A stretch of DNA of 64,000 nucleotides from Hymenobacter tibetensis (GTDB lineage Bacteria > Bacteroidota > Bacteroidia > Cytophagales > Hymenobacteraceae), in NCBI RefSeq assembly GCF_022827545.1, contig NZ_CP094669.1:5077001-5141000 (forward strand), in the 5' to 3' direction. Below the pieces are notes generated by a model that saw nothing but the letters and a program-made list of their open reading frames with translations, did not search any database and was not told the DNA's origin. A program made the position numbers and the translations under genes. Positions 33,729 to 43,763 of this stretch are shown piece by piece (position 1 is the first letter of the stretch; every line of letters starts with the position of its first letter).

Positions 33729-34341
33729 ACAAATGTTTTGAAGGCCTTAAAAAAACTTGAATCCTTTACTTAGTGCTATTCTTAGCAACACCACTGAAGG
33801 AAGTTATACAGGCATTTTTATAAAACATTACAAATCAACGAAAATTGAATTAAACTTATCTTATTGTCCAATTCAAAGCAATAATTGATACCCGTCATGG
33901 GTATCAATCTAGACGCCTGTTTAAATACAGCATTTCATGCTACTTCATATAATACAACTACTAGTGCATTATTTTAGCTATTAAGGCCTTTACCATATTG
34001 TTTGTCTTATCTTCCTACTCGTACACAACTGTGAATAGGCTTAAAACAGATACGCCATTTTAATTTGTATTATTTTATTTTTATTGACGTATTTAAGTAA
34101 GATAAAACGGATTAATACTACACATTAATCTATTAAGTCATACTATTTAATAAATCTTTACATCGTAATAATCATACTAACACAACAATTCGTCTTTCAC
34201 ATTAAAAGCGATAGTGCTGTTAGATGACTTGTATGTGGCACGTCTACCTGAACTGGAGCACCCCTATGAAGAGTGGAATGTGTTTCAATTGGCTTGAAAG
34301 CACAGGCACGTAATTGCGCGCACGCACCGTACTTTTAGGAT
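33729..34341. other. AT-rich divergent intergenic region with a perfect palindrome
   Basis: About 610 bases, clearly AT-rich, between divergent genes. No gene is seen. It contains a perfect inverted repeat at 33884-33908 and, at 34330-34337, TACTTTTA that may be the -7 box of the methyltransferase gene. Confidence 0.5.
33884..33908. promoter_or_regulatory. palindrome, possible operator
   Basis: Perfect ten-base arms ATTGATACCC and GGGTATCAAT flank a five-base centre. It lies 156 bases upstream of the haem/PA14 start and about 430 bases upstream of the methyltransferase start. The size and symmetry fit a dimeric regulator site; which regulator is unknown. Confidence 0.5.
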
Positions 34342-35157
34342 GTGACTACTTCTCGCCTACAGAAAACCCTGCGCGGCCTTGCGCGCATTGCGCGCAACCC
34401 CTGGTTGCTCAATCATGTGCTGGCAGCAGACGAAACGAGTTGGCGCCAGCGTGTGCTAGTGCATACTAGCCGAGGGATGTCTGCTGAAGGTCTACCGGTA
34501 GTACCCTTAGCCAAGTTTCTATCGCCAGCCGACCACACAGTTCGGCCTTTCGCATTCCGCGATGGTGGTTCTTTGCCCACCGATCTGCTGTTGCTGCGGG
34601 CATTAGCGCGCCGGGCACCTGCCTGCCGCTATTTCGAGATTGGAACGTGGCGTGGCGAAAGCGCAGCAAATGTGGCGGAGGTAGCCGCTTCGGTACACAC
34701 GCTTAATCTGTCGGGGGAGGAGATGCGCACCATGGGCCTGAGCGAACGGTATATTGAGTTGCACGGCTTCTTTTCACGCCCATTAGCTAACGTCACGCAT
34801 TTACATGGCAATTCAGCAACGTTCCAGCTTGCACCACTTGGGCACTTCGATGTCGTCTTTATCGACGGCGACCATCACTATGAATCGGTGCGGCGAGATA
34901 CCCAACGTGTATTCGAGCACTTGGTGGGCCCAAATACAGTGGTAGTGTGGCATGATGCCAGCCAGCAGCCTGGCAAACCTCGTTGGGAAGTTTTGGCGGG
35001 CATTCTGGACGGCTTACCGGCTGCTTCAGGTCACCTGGTACAAGTGGAAAACACGTTGTGCGCCCTTTACTCGCCGGTTGCGCTTGCCACCTCCCCCCCA
35101 GATCTGTTTGCCGACCCTGCCCCATCTTTCGAGGTGACTATCCGGTTGAACGCATAA
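34342..35157 (+). CDS. class I SAM-dependent methyltransferase (Methyltransf_24-like)
   Basis: The 271-residue protein begins with GTG. The core has a SAM-binding glycine motif, YFEIGTWRGESA near residue 97, and FDVVFIDGDHHYESVRRD near residue 170, with the acidic DGDHHYE typical of Methyltransf_24/FkbM-type enzymes. An N-terminal part of about 80 residues precedes the fold. It is cytosolic. The neighbours on the other strand are a flippase and a glycosyltransferase, so it may modify a surface glycan, but it is not in their operon. Confidence 0.85.
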   Translation: MTTSRLQKTLRGLARIARNPWLLNHVLAADETSWRQRVLVHTSRGMSAEGLPVVPLAKFLSPADHTVRPFAFRDGGSLPTDLLLLRALARRAPACRYFEIGTWRGESAANVAEVAASVHTLNLSGEEMRTMGLSERYIELHGFFSRPLANVTHLHGNSATFQLAPLGHFDVVFIDGDHHYESVRRDTQRVFEHLVGPNTVVVWHDASQQPGKPRWEVLAGILDGLPAASGHLVQVENTLCALYSPVALATSPPDLFADPAPSFEVTIRLNA

Positions 35158-35263
35158 GACAAGCCTGTCCGTTTGCACGCTCACAGTTTTGTAGCACCAC
35201 GTGGTTTCCATTCTTATGGCACTACAATCCATCTTAATTCTTCATGCTGAAAGGCAGCGTTTA

Positions 35264-36529
35264 TTACCGCTCTTTCTGCCTGACCATCCCCCACAGGTGG
35301 GTAACATCCGATGGGCCGGGCAGAAAAGCCCAAGGAGCCGCTCCGGTAGCTCGGTGGAAATAATACAGCAAGTAGGTAGTGGAAGCCGCATATGATAAGG
35401 TGCTGGTCAGTGCTGCGCCCCGAATTCCAAAACGTGGAATTAAGAATACGCAAGCTCCCAGTGTCACGAGCAATCCTAAGACGGAAGCAGTATTATTGAT
35501 GCGGTAGTGGGCCAAGCCAGCGAAATAGCTGCTGCAAAGCAGTTGTAACGCCATAATTACGCCCCCCGGAGCTAACAGCAAAACCACGGGGCGCGCCGCC
35601 CCAAATTCTCGCCCGAACACGGTTATCAGCACCGCTGGGGGCAGTAGTGCCAGCACCGTCATAGCGCATATGGTGGCTAGCACAGCAAGCCGTGACACTC
35701 GCAGAGCCGCTACCGACGACGTACCAGCCTTACCAGCGTGCACCAAATCAACGTACTGTACCAACGCCGTACTGCGCGGAATCAACCACACAGCCTCTGT
35801 TAGGGCCACGCCCACAGACAAAATACCTACCGCACGAGCGTCAGCAAAATGCGCTACGAAGTAGTAGCTAAGCCGATAATTGGCAAACGCCAAAATATTA
35901 GAAAAGTGAGCCCCGCGGCTGTGCCGTGCTAGCTCGCGCACTGTAGCATACAGCCGCCGTCCCCCCTGAGGTCGATCAGGTAGCTGCCACAAGGCCCACA
36001 AGCTCACAATCAACGGGAGGCCGTAAGCTAGGTATGCGGCATAATAATATGCTGTAACTACCTGCCAATGCAGGACGCTAAACGCGAACAGCAAGCCACT
36101 TGCTAGAAGCGCAACTTGTGCAGCCAAAAGACTATTGTATAGCAACTCCCGGCGGCGGCTCAACAGCAACGAGGTATTCACTGAAAAGAAAGCCTGGAGC
36201 AGCGCCAACCCCAGCAAGTGACCAAGGTATGCCTGCGACACATTGCGCAGTAGCCCAACCATTGCTGTACCAGCAGCGCATACCACGGTAGCCCAAGTAT
36301 AGGCCGGCAGCAACAGATGCCACACGTTACGGCGGGGGGCCAGGTATATCAGCGATGAGCCGCCCAGCAGCCCAATAAACAACAGTAACGCCGCGCAATC
36401 CGTCACAAACAAGCTTACCGTTCCTCTGCCTGCCGCACCCAGGTAGCGCGCCGTTAGCCACACCACTCCAAAGCTCAGCAAGGCCGTAGCCAAACGCGTG
36501 ATAAAATTGTGGAGGATACGACGGACCAT
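35264..36529 (-). CDS. polysaccharide flippase (Wzx-like)
   Basis: The 421-residue protein has about twelve hydrophobic segments and a family-typical start: TRLATALLSFGVVWLTARYLGAAGRGTVSLF, of which RYLGAAGRGTV is the key part. Its length and pattern match polysaccharide-biosynthesis export proteins of the MOP superfamily (Wzx/RfbX), which move lipid-linked oligosaccharide units across the inner membrane. The ATG at 36529 is chosen; the longer reading to 36613 adds 28 residues without family resemblance. It follows a glycosyltransferase gene on the same strand, 154 bases downstream. Confidence 0.88.
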   Translation of the reverse strand: MVRRILHNFITRLATALLSFGVVWLTARYLGAAGRGTVSLFVTDCAALLLFIGLLGGSSLIYLAPRRNVWHLLLPAYTWATVVCAAGTAMVGLLRNVSQAYLGHLLGLALLQAFFSVNTSLLLSRRRELLYNSLLAAQVALLASGLLFAFSVLHWQVVTAYYYAAYLAYGLPLIVSLWALWQLPDRPQGGRRLYATVRELARHSRGAHFSNILAFANYRLSYYFVAHFADARAVGILSVGVALTEAVWLIPRSTALVQYVDLVHAGKAGTSSVAALRVSRLAVLATICAMTVLALLPPAVLITVFGREFGAARPVVLLLAPGGVIMALQLLCSSYFAGLAHYRINNTASVLGLLVTLGACVFLIPRFGIRGAALTSTLSYAASTTYLLYYFHRATGAAPWAFLPGPSDVTHLWGMVRQKER

Positions 36530-36683
36530 TATTAGGAATAAGGCGCCACTACACGGACAGCGTAAGGCGGTCTTGGCTGTGCTTCTCAGTGACAAGACAA
36601 GATAGGGGCGCAAGCAACAAATGCACGTCGTTGCTACGGTACTAGCTCGGCAAACTAGGCTTGCTACTCTGCTAGCATGTCCC

Positions 36684-37892
36684 TCAGGTTAAAATTTGCT
36701 GATAGAGCTGCCGGAAGGCCTGACCCACGGCCGGATAGCTGAATCGAGCAACAGCAGCAGCCCGCATGGTGTTGGCGTCGAAGCGGGTGGCAGGGGCTTG
36801 CAAAACAGCCAGCAGGGCTTGCGCTAGGGCGTCTTCATCTCCCGCGGGCACGAGGATTCCCTTAGAACCATCATCAGGCAGTAATTCGGGCACTCCATTA
36901 ACGCGAGTGGCCACAGCGGGCAAGCCGCTGGCTTGCGCTTCGATGAGCACACAAGGCAAGTTTTCGTAGTTGGAAAACAATACAAATACCTGTGCCCGCC
37001 GCATTTCTTCGGCTACCTCAATAGAGCTTAGTTTGCCCAAGAACTCCACCGTTCCGTCTGCTAATAGGCCTAGGTCGGTGGCCAGCTGGTGCATTTGGGC
37101 TTCTGCTACACCATAGCCAGCAATCCGAAGATGCAGGGGCAGCGCGGGATGAGTGGTGCGCAGCCGCGCCACTGTCCGCAAAATGCCACTTAGGTTTTTG
37201 GCTTGCTCATTGAACGCCGCCACATTCAGGAGACCTTGGCGGGCCTGAGGATTTTCGGGCAAATGAAACAAGTTGGTGTCTACTACATTAGGAATGATGA
37301 CTGTGCGAGTTGCCGTTCCGCCCAGTCGGGCTAGTGCTAGGCGCAGATCTTCGGATACGGGCGTAAAGGCAGCCGCCTGACGTACCAGCAGGGCGGCTAT
37401 GCGTCCCTGTAGCCATCCTAGCCGGCTAGCATTGGCCGGCAGAAAAATGGTCCAATTCTCGGTAATCAGGTATGGAATGCGGTGCCACCATTTCAGCCAA
37501 AGCGCTACCGCCCCCGTTCGTAACATGATGTGCGCATGTACGATAGTAGGGCGCTGTCCGTCCCAATACCGGCGAGCTGCTCGCATCCCACACCGAATAC
37601 ACACCAACCAAAGCAGCAGCTTCAACGGCCTGTCCAACCACCCTATTCCCGTAAGCTGGGCACGGTAATAGTAGCGCCACGTCGGAACGAGGACATTCAA
37701 CTCCACTTCCTCTTCAATAAGTGAAGTCAGCGGACCACGAGCCACTGCAGCAAATACCACAGCGGTTTGCAAAGGTTCAGTAGCACTCGGCGTTTGCGCA
37801 ATAGCCGCAATGTGCCGGGCGACAAAGTCTCCATCCTGGTCATCGTAGCGGTTGGGGTACCACTTGGGCAAATGCAGCACACGGAGCTTCAT
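36684..37892 (-). CDS. family 4-type glycosyltransferase
   Basis: The 402-residue protein has the GT-B fold signatures of GT4. The N-terminal half starts MKLRVLHLPKWYPNRYDDQDGDFVARHI (KWYPN being the typical element) and includes an HAH(I) segment. The C-terminal half contains VAAFNEQAKNLSGIL, VEFLGKLSSIEVAEEM and FSNYENLPCVLIEAQASGLP-type EX7E motif (Glu in FENLP-like YENLP and in LIEAQA). It would add a sugar from a nucleotide or lipid donor to a growing surface glycan. ATG at 37892 used. With the flippase downstream it forms a short polysaccharide gene pair. Confidence 0.92.
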   Translation of the reverse strand: MKLRVLHLPKWYPNRYDDQDGDFVARHIAAIAQTPSATEPLQTAVVFAAVARGPLTSLIEEEVELNVLVPTWRYYYRAQLTGIGWLDRPLKLLLWLVCIRCGMRAARRYWDGQRPTIVHAHIMLRTGAVALWLKWWHRIPYLITENWTIFLPANASRLGWLQGRIAALLVRQAAAFTPVSEDLRLALARLGGTATRTVIIPNVVDTNLFHLPENPQARQGLLNVAAFNEQAKNLSGILRTVARLRTTHPALPLHLRIAGYGVAEAQMHQLATDLGLLADGTVEFLGKLSSIEVAEEMRRAQVFVLFSNYENLPCVLIEAQASGLPAVATRVNGVPELLPDDGSKGILVPAGDEDALAQALLAVLQAPATRFDANTMRAAAVARFSYPAVGQAFRQLYQQILT

Positions 37893-38037
37893 GCAAGCGG
37901 CAGTCAATAGAACAAGAAAACGTTAAATACAGGAAGTAAGCGTGCAATAATACCCCACGGTAAGCACAATCCACTTACTACTATGCGAGTGCCGACAAGC
38001 TATACCAAGATGCAAGCAAAGTAGCCAGCCAAGAACG

Positions 38038-38071
38038 GAAAAAAGCCTGCCCCCCAATAGGGACAGGCTTT
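38038..38071 (-). terminator. terminator of the TonB receptor / beta-helix operon
   Basis: AAAAAGCCTGCCCC pairs with GGGACAGGCTTT with one mismatch, about 25 bases beyond the stop of the minus-strand gene ending at 38093. The T run is on the minus-strand transcript. Confidence 0.75.
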
Positions 38072-38092
38072 CCAACCTCTATACTTAACTTC

Positions 38093-39820
38093 TTACTTAG
38101 CTACCACGAACCGCACGGCCTGCGTGGTTTCGCCGGTAGTAACCGATGCCATGTACATGCCTGCCTGAAGGGAAGCTGGCAACTCGATGGTCTGCACACC
38201 AGTTCCTAACTTCTGACCATTGCGCACGATAGCCACGGTACGGCCCGTTATATCCAGCACACGCACCGTTACGGCGCCAGCACTCTTCAACTCAAACGTT
38301 AGCTTAGCAGCTCCTTCAGTCGGGTTGGGCGCTACGCTTAGGCCCTTTACTTGCTCGTCAGCTTTCTTGTTGGATAACGTCTGGCCAGGTACGTTATAGC
38401 AAGTAATCTGGGGATTGAAGTTGGTCCAGCCTTGTGCCCAGTTAGCAGTACCAGTTGGTCCAAATGCTCCACGATAAGCCGTAGTGGTGAAGAAACCGCC
38501 ACCTAGTTTCGCATCTGCAAATGAGGCACCAGATACAAGCGGCGAAGAAGCTGGCAGTGTGTAATCTGGAGTTACATTGTTAATAGTAGCGTTTGCGTCA
38601 GCAGGATCTACGTTGTTGAAGTTACTTGGATTTAAGCCTAGGCTGCTAGCGTTCGGGTAGATAGTATTGCTACGGCTAGCATCATTGAAGTACCCGGCCA
38701 GGTCCAAAGTACTGCCAGTTTGTACCTGCAACGGCGTAGCGCTGCCTGCAATTACGTTGTTGCGAAGTACCAAAGAACCGTTAGTGATGTTGGTTTCCGC
38801 GTTAGGTGTTGGGAAGGGCGCACCTGTGTTACTAGCCTGCAAGTAAAGCCCGATGGGGAATCCGCTGAATACCGAGTTAAACACGCTAGTTGACGTGTTC
38901 CGGCGGAAGTGCATCGCATGGCGATATAGTGCGTTGGTTGTTTGGCCAGCGGCAGGCGGTGGCAGCAGCACCGTTATGTTCGAAAACACCGGCGCAGTAA
39001 GTGGCTGCGCATTAGTACCCTGTGCATCATTGTCAGACTCAAAGGCATTGGACTGCGAGGCATCCGCCGAAGAAGGATCGCGCAGCACCAAGCCATATTG
39101 TACGCTGCCAGCAAAGCCAGCATCTGTATCAAAATCGTCATCCAGTGAATTCATAGCCACCAGATACTTGGCGTTTACGGTGCCACCGAACCATTCAAAA
39201 GCGTCGTCGCCAGAGTAAGACACCTGCACATACTCGATGGTAGTGCCCGACCCTACCCCGCCTAACGTCAAGCCATTGATTTCGTTGTTGGTCGAAATTA
39301 ATACGCCTGGGAACTCAATACGCACATAGCGTAGAGTACCAGAATTGTCGTTCAAGATAGGTTGGTTGCCAGTGCCAGGACCATAGTTATAGCCTGTTAC
39401 CCCTTCGATGATAGGATCACCAGCAATGTTTTCCTGTGAGCGTCCCAAAATGATAATTCCACCCCAGTCACCACGACGACGGGCACCAGGTGCTTCGTTG
39501 GAAGTGAAAACAATGGGCTGTGTGGCCGTTCCGTTTGCTTCAAGCCGACCACCGCGAGCAACAATAAGCGTCCCACGCGAAGCTTTATCGCCTTTGATGA
39601 TGGTACCAGGCTCGATAATGAGGGTCGTTCCAGACGGTACTACCACGTTGCCAGACAACAGATAAATATTGTTGCGCGTCCAAGTGGTACCAGCTGGCAC
39701 GTTACCCGTAACTGTAATAGGTGTTGGGTTTGCGGGGCAGGCGGTTTGTGCGTAGGTGTCTTGTGGTACGGCCGAAGCAGTAGCCAGTGCTAGCAACACA
39801 GGGAGTAATAACTTTTTCAT
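38093..39820 (-). CDS. secreted beta-helix protein with type IX sorting domain
   Basis: The 575-residue protein begins with a clean signal peptide (MKKLLLPVLLALATASAV, cleavage near residue 25). The body is Asn/Gly/Thr-rich with short strands, for example NNIYLLSGNVVVPSGTTL, IIEPGTIIKGDKASRGTLIVARGGRLEANGTATQPI (in part) and RYVRIEFPG, which read as turns of a right-handed beta-helix. The last about 75 residues form a type IX sorting domain (SVAPNPTEGAAKLTFEL, GMYMASVTTGETTQAVRFVVAK). Export by SprA is expected. The ATG at 39820 gives the signal peptide. It lies 125 bases downstream of a TonB-dependent receptor gene, probably in one operon, so it may capture that receptor's substrate. Confidence 0.88.
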   Translation of the reverse strand: MKKLLLPVLLALATASAVPQDTYAQTACPANPTPITVTGNVPAGTTWTRNNIYLLSGNVVVPSGTTLIIEPGTIIKGDKASRGTLIVARGGRLEANGTATQPIVFTSNEAPGARRRGDWGGIIILGRSQENIAGDPIIEGVTGYNYGPGTGNQPILNDNSGTLRYVRIEFPGVLISTNNEINGLTLGGVGSGTTIEYVQVSYSGDDAFEWFGGTVNAKYLVAMNSLDDDFDTDAGFAGSVQYGLVLRDPSSADASQSNAFESDNDAQGTNAQPLTAPVFSNITVLLPPPAAGQTTNALYRHAMHFRRNTSTSVFNSVFSGFPIGLYLQASNTGAPFPTPNAETNITNGSLVLRNNVIAGSATPLQVQTGSTLDLAGYFNDASRSNTIYPNASSLGLNPSNFNNVDPADANATINNVTPDYTLPASSPLVSGASFADAKLGGGFFTTTAYRGAFGPTGTANWAQGWTNFNPQITCYNVPGQTLSNKKADEQVKGLSVAPNPTEGAAKLTFELKSAGAVTVRVLDITGRTVAIVRNGQKLGTGVQTIELPASLQAGMYMASVTTGETTQAVRFVVAK

Positions 39821-39945
39821 CAGAGGGGAAGGTTGAAAACGGTGAGGTGCAGTAATTCTCAAGAGTAGGACGAAGGTCAGATAACAATACGCCAGCAAGG
39901 AAAAAGAGGCGTTATGGTTTCATTAGGCGGATGTTATGTTTCCGC

Positions 39946-42714
39946 TTAGAAGCGGTACGTCAAGCCAAGCGTGCTATAAGTACCCCGACGGTAGCTACCG
40001 AAATGCCTAGTCTCCTCGGGCGTGTTTTTGTTGATCTTATTGTCGCGGTTCAAATCCCAGCTTTGGCGTACAGGCTGGTTCAACAAGTCCTGAATACCAG
40101 CCTTTACTTCTAGGTGCTGGCCTAAACCCTTCGTGACAGACAAGTCGACAATGTTACGTGGCCGATCAATTACCGAGAAGTTGTTGCTCCGGTCACCTAC
40201 CAGTAGGATGCGTGGTCCTACGACATTGTATTGTGCCGATACCTGCCAATGATGCTCATCATCTTGGTAGAATGTGCCGACGTTGAACACGTAAGGCGAC
40301 TGGCCTTGTAGCGGCCGGTTGATAATTTGACGCTCATCATCACTGAGGTTTACCTCGCTCTTGATGAAGGAAGCGTTCAACACAATGTTGAGGCGCTGTA
40401 TAAATGCATTCTGACTAGCTTCTGCTAAGCTCTTGCGCATTTCCACTTCCACTCCATAATCATAGGCCGTAGGAGCGTTAGCAAATCCTACGTTGATAGA
40501 CTCGCTTCCCAGCGGCACAATAGTTTGCTCAATAGCATTGCGGAAGTGCTTATAGAACACTCCTACCGAAATCAGTTCCGAACGGCTCGGGTAGAACTCG
40601 TAACGCAAATCAGCATTGTAGATAGTAGCCGTTTTCAGCGAGTCGTTGCCCTGTACACCCGTGTTAGCGCTGAAATCGTAGAATACGTAGTTGGCTACCT
40701 CCCGAAACTCCGGACGGTTCACTGTAACGCTGCCACCTAACCGAAGCAATGACCGCTCGTTGAAATTGTAAGCAGCGTTGAAAGATGGCATTGGAATGGT
40801 GCGAACCTCTTTATAAGAGATGCCGTCTCCATTCAGCAAGCTTTTGCGGTTGTATTCTACCCGGACCCCTCCCGATACGTTAAACTTATCAGACAAGGGC
40901 GCTACTGCCCCAATGTAACCTGCCACGAGCGTATTTTCAGCGTCATAACGGTCTTGTGGCAAAGTTGCTTCGGCTAGTTTGAAGCCACCCGGACCTATGT
41001 TGGCTGCCGAGAAAAGCTGGCTCACTGGTAGGGCCGAGTTTATCAGGCTTGGATTCGTGCTGGCATCTTTAACATAAGAGAAGTATCGGTTGGCGAGGCT
41101 ACGCTCTTTTTGTTCGGCATAGAAGCCGACGCGCAACTTGTATTTGTTGGCACTTAGTGTGTCGCGGCCTGCAAAGCGCCGCTCCCACTGCCCACTTACC
41201 ATATAGGTATTCTCATTCAGGTTTGAGTAGAAGCGCGAAGCATCAAACTGGTTAGGCGTTTCTACAATATTTACTCTAAATGGCTCATCTGTCCCTATTG
41301 GGCGCTGGTTCTGGTAGCGGCGGTAATCAGGCTCATCACGAAATACATAGTTGTAGCCGCCGGCCCACGTAATAGAAGTATGTTCTCCTTCTCCTATTTC
41401 ATGTGTACCCTGTAACTGGCCCGAATAAATAGTGCGGCTCTGGTAATGGGTTGCATACTCGTCTCGCTCTTGCTCCTGCGTATTCAAAACACCAGTACGG
41501 TGCACAACCTCATCGGTGCCATACTGGTTGAAGAAGTTGCGGAATTCTATGCGGTTGCGGTTATTGAGCCGCATCTGCCAGTTATGTATTATCCCCAAAC
41601 GAGTGGAAGCAAGGGAGCGGTCATCCTTATAATCGTAGCGCACGCTAAGAGCCTTCGTATCCTCTTGGTACAAGTCAATACGCTGACGTACAATCTCGTA
41701 ACGCTCCTGCGTATTCGAATAAGAAAGCGAGGTAACGTTGCTTAAGTATTTGCCACCAATTTCAAACTTACGATTCAGCCCCAGCGACAATCGCAAATCG
41801 GGCCGCGAGCTAACTACTCGTGGCTCCCAAGTGTTTGGCAGCCGTGTTCCTATTTCTTCCACCGAACCTGTTGAAGGCAGTTGACGGGGGCCATTGTCAA
41901 ACCCCAGCCAATCAGTATTAGCCCGCTTGCTGCTCAAAAAGTTATTGAACGTCGTTCCGTGCCGCACCCATCCTGAAACGGTGGCTGTTGTCGAATTCTC
42001 TACAACCGAGTTCTTAGTGTACACCTTAACTACACCACCACCCATTTCACCAGGCAACTCAGGAGAGCCTGACTTGAAAATTAACACCCGATCAATCACC
42101 GAACTTGGCAAAATATCGAACGAGAAAGAGCGGGTGTCTACCTCTGCTGAAGGTGTTAGTGCGTCGTTCAACAACACAGTATTATATCGTTCGGCCAAGC
42201 CGCGGATTACAATAAAGTTGTTGCTTTGCACTGTCACCCCCGGAATGCGCTTTACCACTTCCGCGGCGTCGCGGTCTAGTGATTTAACAATTTGGTCGTT
42301 GCTAATACCACTAACTACTACCTCGCTTTTCTTGAGGTCCTGAATAAGGGCTACTTCTGTTCCAGTCTGCTTCTGCCCTGTTACAGTTACTTCCTTCAGC
42401 GAAGTGGCGCTTTCTTCCATCGACCCGTTTAGGGTAGTCTTATTACCTGCCGTAATTACAATGCCTGAAAAAGTCAGCGGCTTGTAGCCAATGTAGGTCA
42501 TCGTAATATTATAGGTACCCGGATCGAGTTTTAACTCGTAAGCACCCTCCATATCGACTGGGGCAGCTTGTATAGTTCCGGTCACAATGACAGTTGCCCC
42601 AATAACGCCATCACCGGTTTTTTTGTCGGTAACCTTACCGACCAGAGAGCCTTGTTGGGCTAGTGCCAGCGTGCTGAACAACAAACCCAAAAACAGGAGA
42701 AAAAGATGACGCAT
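39946..42714 (-). CDS. TonB-dependent outer membrane receptor with carboxypeptidase-regulatory-like N-domain
   Basis: The 922-residue protein has a signal peptide (MRHLFLLFLGLLFSTLALAQ), then a CarboxypepD_reg-like domain (GSLVGKVTDKKTGDGVIGATVIV, residues about 22-105, seen as the repeated DKKTG...GATV and GAYELKLDPGTYNI parts). The plug domain follows (VVSGISNDQIVKSLDRDAAEVVKRIPGV, IRGLAERYNTVLLNDA). The long C-terminal part has alternating strands of a barrel and ends ...YSTLGLTYRF with a terminal Phe. It imports a substrate using TonB energy; the substrate is unknown. The beta-helix secreted protein is downstream. ATG at 42714 used. Confidence 0.93.
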   Translation of the reverse strand: MRHLFLLFLGLLFSTLALAQQGSLVGKVTDKKTGDGVIGATVIVTGTIQAAPVDMEGAYELKLDPGTYNITMTYIGYKPLTFSGIVITAGNKTTLNGSMEESATSLKEVTVTGQKQTGTEVALIQDLKKSEVVVSGISNDQIVKSLDRDAAEVVKRIPGVTVQSNNFIVIRGLAERYNTVLLNDALTPSAEVDTRSFSFDILPSSVIDRVLIFKSGSPELPGEMGGGVVKVYTKNSVVENSTTATVSGWVRHGTTFNNFLSSKRANTDWLGFDNGPRQLPSTGSVEEIGTRLPNTWEPRVVSSRPDLRLSLGLNRKFEIGGKYLSNVTSLSYSNTQERYEIVRQRIDLYQEDTKALSVRYDYKDDRSLASTRLGIIHNWQMRLNNRNRIEFRNFFNQYGTDEVVHRTGVLNTQEQERDEYATHYQSRTIYSGQLQGTHEIGEGEHTSITWAGGYNYVFRDEPDYRRYQNQRPIGTDEPFRVNIVETPNQFDASRFYSNLNENTYMVSGQWERRFAGRDTLSANKYKLRVGFYAEQKERSLANRYFSYVKDASTNPSLINSALPVSQLFSAANIGPGGFKLAEATLPQDRYDAENTLVAGYIGAVAPLSDKFNVSGGVRVEYNRKSLLNGDGISYKEVRTIPMPSFNAAYNFNERSLLRLGGSVTVNRPEFREVANYVFYDFSANTGVQGNDSLKTATIYNADLRYEFYPSRSELISVGVFYKHFRNAIEQTIVPLGSESINVGFANAPTAYDYGVEVEMRKSLAEASQNAFIQRLNIVLNASFIKSEVNLSDDERQIINRPLQGQSPYVFNVGTFYQDDEHHWQVSAQYNVVGPRILLVGDRSNNFSVIDRPRNIVDLSVTKGLGQHLEVKAGIQDLLNQPVRQSWDLNRDNKINKNTPEETRHFGSYRRGTYSTLGLTYRF

Positions 42715-42830
42715 ACAGTAGTTTTTCGTTGGCGGCACAAAACTACCGGCCTCCTGTTACGCTAACATTGCGCCCATATTACGCTTGTGTTACCTGCAGG
42801 CTAACCGCCTCGCTTTCTTAAACAAACTAT

Positions 42831-42838
42831 TACTTTTG
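42831..42838 (+). promoter_or_regulatory. possible -7 box for the yicC gene
   Basis: TACTTTTG fits TAnnTTTG, 22 bases before the ATG at 42861. No -33 box is clear at the expected spacing. Confidence 0.4.
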
Positions 42839-42860
42839 CGCCCCTTTTTCCCTTTCGCTT

Positions 42861-43763
42861 ATGCTTCAATCTATGACTGGCTACGGCGTTGCTCACCGCG
42901 ACACCGATTCTTACTCCGCTACTGTCGAGGTGAAATCCTTGAATTCCAAGTCGCTGGATCTTACACTTCGCCTGCCCCGCTTCCTACAAGACAAGGAGTT
43001 GGAAATTCGTAATCTGGTGTCGAAAAACCTGGTACGTGGCAAGGTTAACCTGAACTTCGATTTTGCCCGAGTTCGAGCTACTGGTGCTCAAAGCGGAGTG
43101 GTAAACCAAGCGGCATTAGCGGCTGCTTATGAAGAACTAAGGGAGTTGAGCACCCGCACTGGCGCATCCGTTGAACTGCTGGCGTCTATTGCCAAAGCTC
43201 TACCAGGTAGTTTACGCTTACCTATAGAAGGACAAGGCCAAGCGTTGCCTGAGCAAGAAGAGGAGGTGAGCTGGGAGGAATTGCTGCCTTTAGTACAGGA
43301 AGCCCTGGACCGCGCCAATGAATTTCGGCGTACCGAAGGCCAGACCCTTACCACCGAGATTCTAGGCTACCTCGATAGTATCCGGATCCAGTTAGCTGAA
43401 ATAGAAAGGCACGATCCAAACCGGGTAGAGAATGTGCGGGAAAGACTTCGCTCTCACCTTGCAGACTTAGCCAGCAGTGAACAGTTCAGCCAAGTTCGCT
43501 TCGAGCAAGAGCTTATCTTCTATATAGAGAAGCTGGATATAGCCGAGGAAAAAGTGCGGTTGGTCAGTCATTTGCACTATTTCACCGAAACTGTATATCT
43601 CCCAGAGCCTACTGGCAAGAAATTAGCCTTTATTTCGCAGGAAATAGGCAGAGAGATTAACACGATTGGCTCGAAAGCGAACGACTCGATTGTACAACAC
43701 TTAGTGGTTGGTATGAAAGAGGAATTAGAAAAAATAAAGGAACAAATCAATAATATACTTTAA
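42861..43763 (+). CDS. YicC/YloC-family endoribonuclease
   Basis: The 300-residue protein starts with the family signature MLQSMTGYGVAHRD and EVKSLNSKSLDLTLRLPRFL. The end carries the DUF1732 part, with KLDIAEEKVRLVSHLHYF and GKKLAFISQEIGREINTIGSKAND. YicC-type proteins are RNases that act in small-RNA and mRNA turnover; the family was long of unknown function. It is cytosolic. The gene stands alone, divergent from the TonB receptor operon. Confidence 0.95.
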   Translation: MLQSMTGYGVAHRDTDSYSATVEVKSLNSKSLDLTLRLPRFLQDKELEIRNLVSKNLVRGKVNLNFDFARVRATGAQSGVVNQAALAAAYEELRELSTRTGASVELLASIAKALPGSLRLPIEGQGQALPEQEEEVSWEELLPLVQEALDRANEFRRTEGQTLTTEILGYLDSIRIQLAEIERHDPNRVENVRERLRSHLADLASSEQFSQVRFEQELIFYIEKLDIAEEKVRLVSHLHYFTETVYLPEPTGKKLAFISQEIGREINTIGSKANDSIVQHLVVGMKEELEKIKEQINNIL

